DNA of 64,000 nucleotides from Torreya grandis (lineage: Eukaryota > Streptophyta > Pinopsida > Cupressales > Taxaceae). This document shows positions 62,525 to 64,000 of this stretch, in pieces; position 1 is the first letter of the stretch; the number at the start of each line of letters is the position of its first letter. The notes below the pieces were generated by a model. The model saw nothing but the letters and a program-made list of their open reading frames with translations, had not been told where the DNA came from and ran no database searches. The stretch covers positions 1,043,001-1,107,000 of the forward strand of contig JARHVA010000638.1 of NCBI GenBank assembly GCA_037957365.1, given 5' to 3'. The position numbers were made by a program, and so were the translations under genes.

Positions 62525-64000
62525 AGGTTAGGCCTCTAAAAGGATGAGATCTCTAACATTAGTGGGTATACTATTTATATTCCTCCAACACCTTAGGGGG
62601 AAGAGATTTAATCCCAAGTTGGCCATTGCATCTACCACCTGATTTCCCTCTCTGTAGATATGCTTGACTTCAAACTTTTCAAAGCCAAGAAGGATATGTT
62701 TTATGTCTTGAATGATGTCCTCTAACCTCTAACCCACTCTAGCTTTATTATTGACTGCATCAATGATAAGTTTGGAGTCTCCCTCTATTAAAAGGGTTTT
62801 AATTCTAATGGAAATAACCAACCTGATTCCCCAAAGGAGGGCCCTAGCTTCCACACCATTACTAGAGTTTTCTCCCAACCCCCCAGTGTAGGCCACAACA
62901 AGCTCACCCTTATCTAATCTTAGCACTCCCCCCACTTTCCAAGCCTGGGTTGCCTTTGGCAACCCCATCAAAATTAAGCTTCACCCTACCAATAGGGGGG
63001 TGCCCATTTAGTAGAATCTCAAGCAGTCCTTTTAAAATTATCAGTCCTATAAATATGGTCTAGGATGTACCACTTCTTAATGATACTTTCTTCCTTTTGT
63101 TAGGGGTAAATCAGTGGCTTTCAGAGTGCTTCAAGAGATGTTTTCCTACAATAGTTTTGTAAACTTTATAAATATCTCCTTAGGTTATTTAGCATTATAT
63201 ATGAATATTCTATTATTGCATTCCTTTTAGATTTCCCAAGTTATAATGGGGGGATTTGAGCCCATATCTCTTTACAAATAGGGTGGATGAAGGGGGTACC
63301 CACCCTCTAATGATATCAGGGAGATCTTGATTCAAGGTTTATGAGACTTCAAGTTTCTATAGAGCTAGACTCCAAACTTCCCAAAAGTATTCACAATGCA
63401 ATAGGAGGTGGGAGATTGATTCCTCCTCTTTCTTGCAAAGTATACAATGGTTGGGGATTTGAAAGCCTCTGGATTTGAGGTTATCCAAAGTAAGGATCTT
63501 ATTATGGGTGGCCAACCACCAAAAGTGGTTGATTTTGGGAATGAGATTATGATTCCATACCCTTCTCCAAGAGTTGGGATCCTCATTAGAATCAAGGAGC
63601 AAGTTATAAGTTGTCTTAATCATAAAAACTCCCATTCTATCCTAAGCCCACAACATTTTATCCCTTGTGGGGAATATAGGTATTATGCATTATCTGAGGA
63701 GGAGCTAAACTTCCTCAATAATTGGAATAAAATCATTCTAATTCTGAAAACAGTCAGACAATTGTTTCTAATCTCCATTTCGAGGCTGAATATAATCCAC
63801 TACTAAGTGTTGGGTGAATATTTTGTCGACTAGCTAACTGGCGTTCAAAATAGTTCCTATCACCACAGCATAGAAAGATTGGTCATCCAGGGGTGCAGTT
63901 TTACTACATCACAAGGGGACAAATCCATCCTCTCATCAAGGGGAGGTTCCCTATTAAATATGCGGAGGCTATATACTATATAAATAAGCAAAAAATAAGA
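62525..64000 (-). pseudogene. LINE (L1-type) ORF2, 3' end: zinc-binding RVT-associated domain and RNase H; runs off the window
   Basis: Minus-strand translation from the window edge gives a decayed frame that clears at 63635. 63357-63635 is a typical zf-RVT domain: FMIKTTYNLL, RVWNHNLIPKINHFWWLA, RGFQIPNHCILCKKEEE, then SISHLLLHCEYFWEVW, with the CxxC...HxxxxC ligands. Downstream, 62729-62971 is an RNase H domain of the plant LINE type: GGVLRLDKGELVVAYTGG, SSNGVEARALLWGIRL, LLIEGDSKLIIDAVN, followed after a stop (Trp expected) by HIYREGNQVVDAMANLGL near 62600-62640. Domain order zf-RVT then RNase H is standard for plant L1 LINEs; RT and endonuclease would lie beyond 64000. Stops make it inactive. 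The first Asp of RNase H (FDGA motif) is not visible before GLPKATQAWKVGG. Confidence 0.88.

Noticed and set aside
63447..63806. 119-codon plus-strand open frame
   Set aside because: Antisense shadow of the LINE zf-RVT domain on the minus strand.

Overview
The window is a stretch of large, repeat-filled land-plant nuclear DNA. I see no intact host protein-coding gene, rRNA operon or tRNA gene. Nearly all recognisable coding sequence is decayed retrotransposon, mostly on the minus strand. The mix (old Tat-lineage Ty3/gypsy elements nested in one another, Ty1/copia remnants, an L1-type LINE, long AT-rich spacers) suggests a big slow-turnover plant genome. A gymnosperm such as a conifer is my best guess, but the sequence alone does not prove it.

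Layout. 1-1774 is AT-rich flank with a small minisatellite. 1775-27626 is an old Ty3/gypsy element (A, minus strand), with LTRs at 1775-3027 and 26373-27626. It is split by a younger Tat-type element (B, minus strand) at 8475-24053, with LTRs at 8475-9620 and 22907-24053. B keeps a recognisable order of gag, protease, RT, two RNase H domains and integrase, a 2.7-kb leader before gag, and a 2.2-kb 3' noncoding region. A's pol is cut in two by B: integrase, RNase H and RT lie left of it; protease and G-patch lie right of it.

27627-36400 has no recognisable gene. It holds an (AT)n tract, a 45-bp minisatellite (29848-30396), a T/C-rich stretch and an 800-bp direct-repeat pair (about 33287-34085 and 35430-36210) that may be LTRs of an unclassified element. 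36440-42100 is a Ty1/copia cluster: a plus-strand LTR end with primer-binding site, a minus-strand pol remnant (37375-40790) broken by a near-perfect 270-bp palindrome plus a (TA)n tract, and a plus-strand copy of part of the same pol. 42607-43805 is a GC-richer solo LTR with a perfect CATTG target-site duplication and an array of ACCGACGTCGGT-type palindromes.

45272-57308 is a second member of A's family (C, minus strand). Copia LTR remnants with a 132-bp (AT)n tract sit in its 3' noncoding part. A and C both lack gag in the same place. 57541-58545 is a tandem array of three units carrying 5S-rRNA-like sequence. After an AT-rich spacer, 60504-62250 is a broken gene for a roughly 500-residue protein I cannot assign, and 62525-64000 is the 3' end of a LINE ORF2 (zinc knuckle, RNase H) running in from beyond the window.

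The most interesting structure is in B's 3' noncoding region: six hairpins with a conserved 17-nt loop of invariant length but stems of different sequence that remain complementary. All identity figures are estimates by eye.
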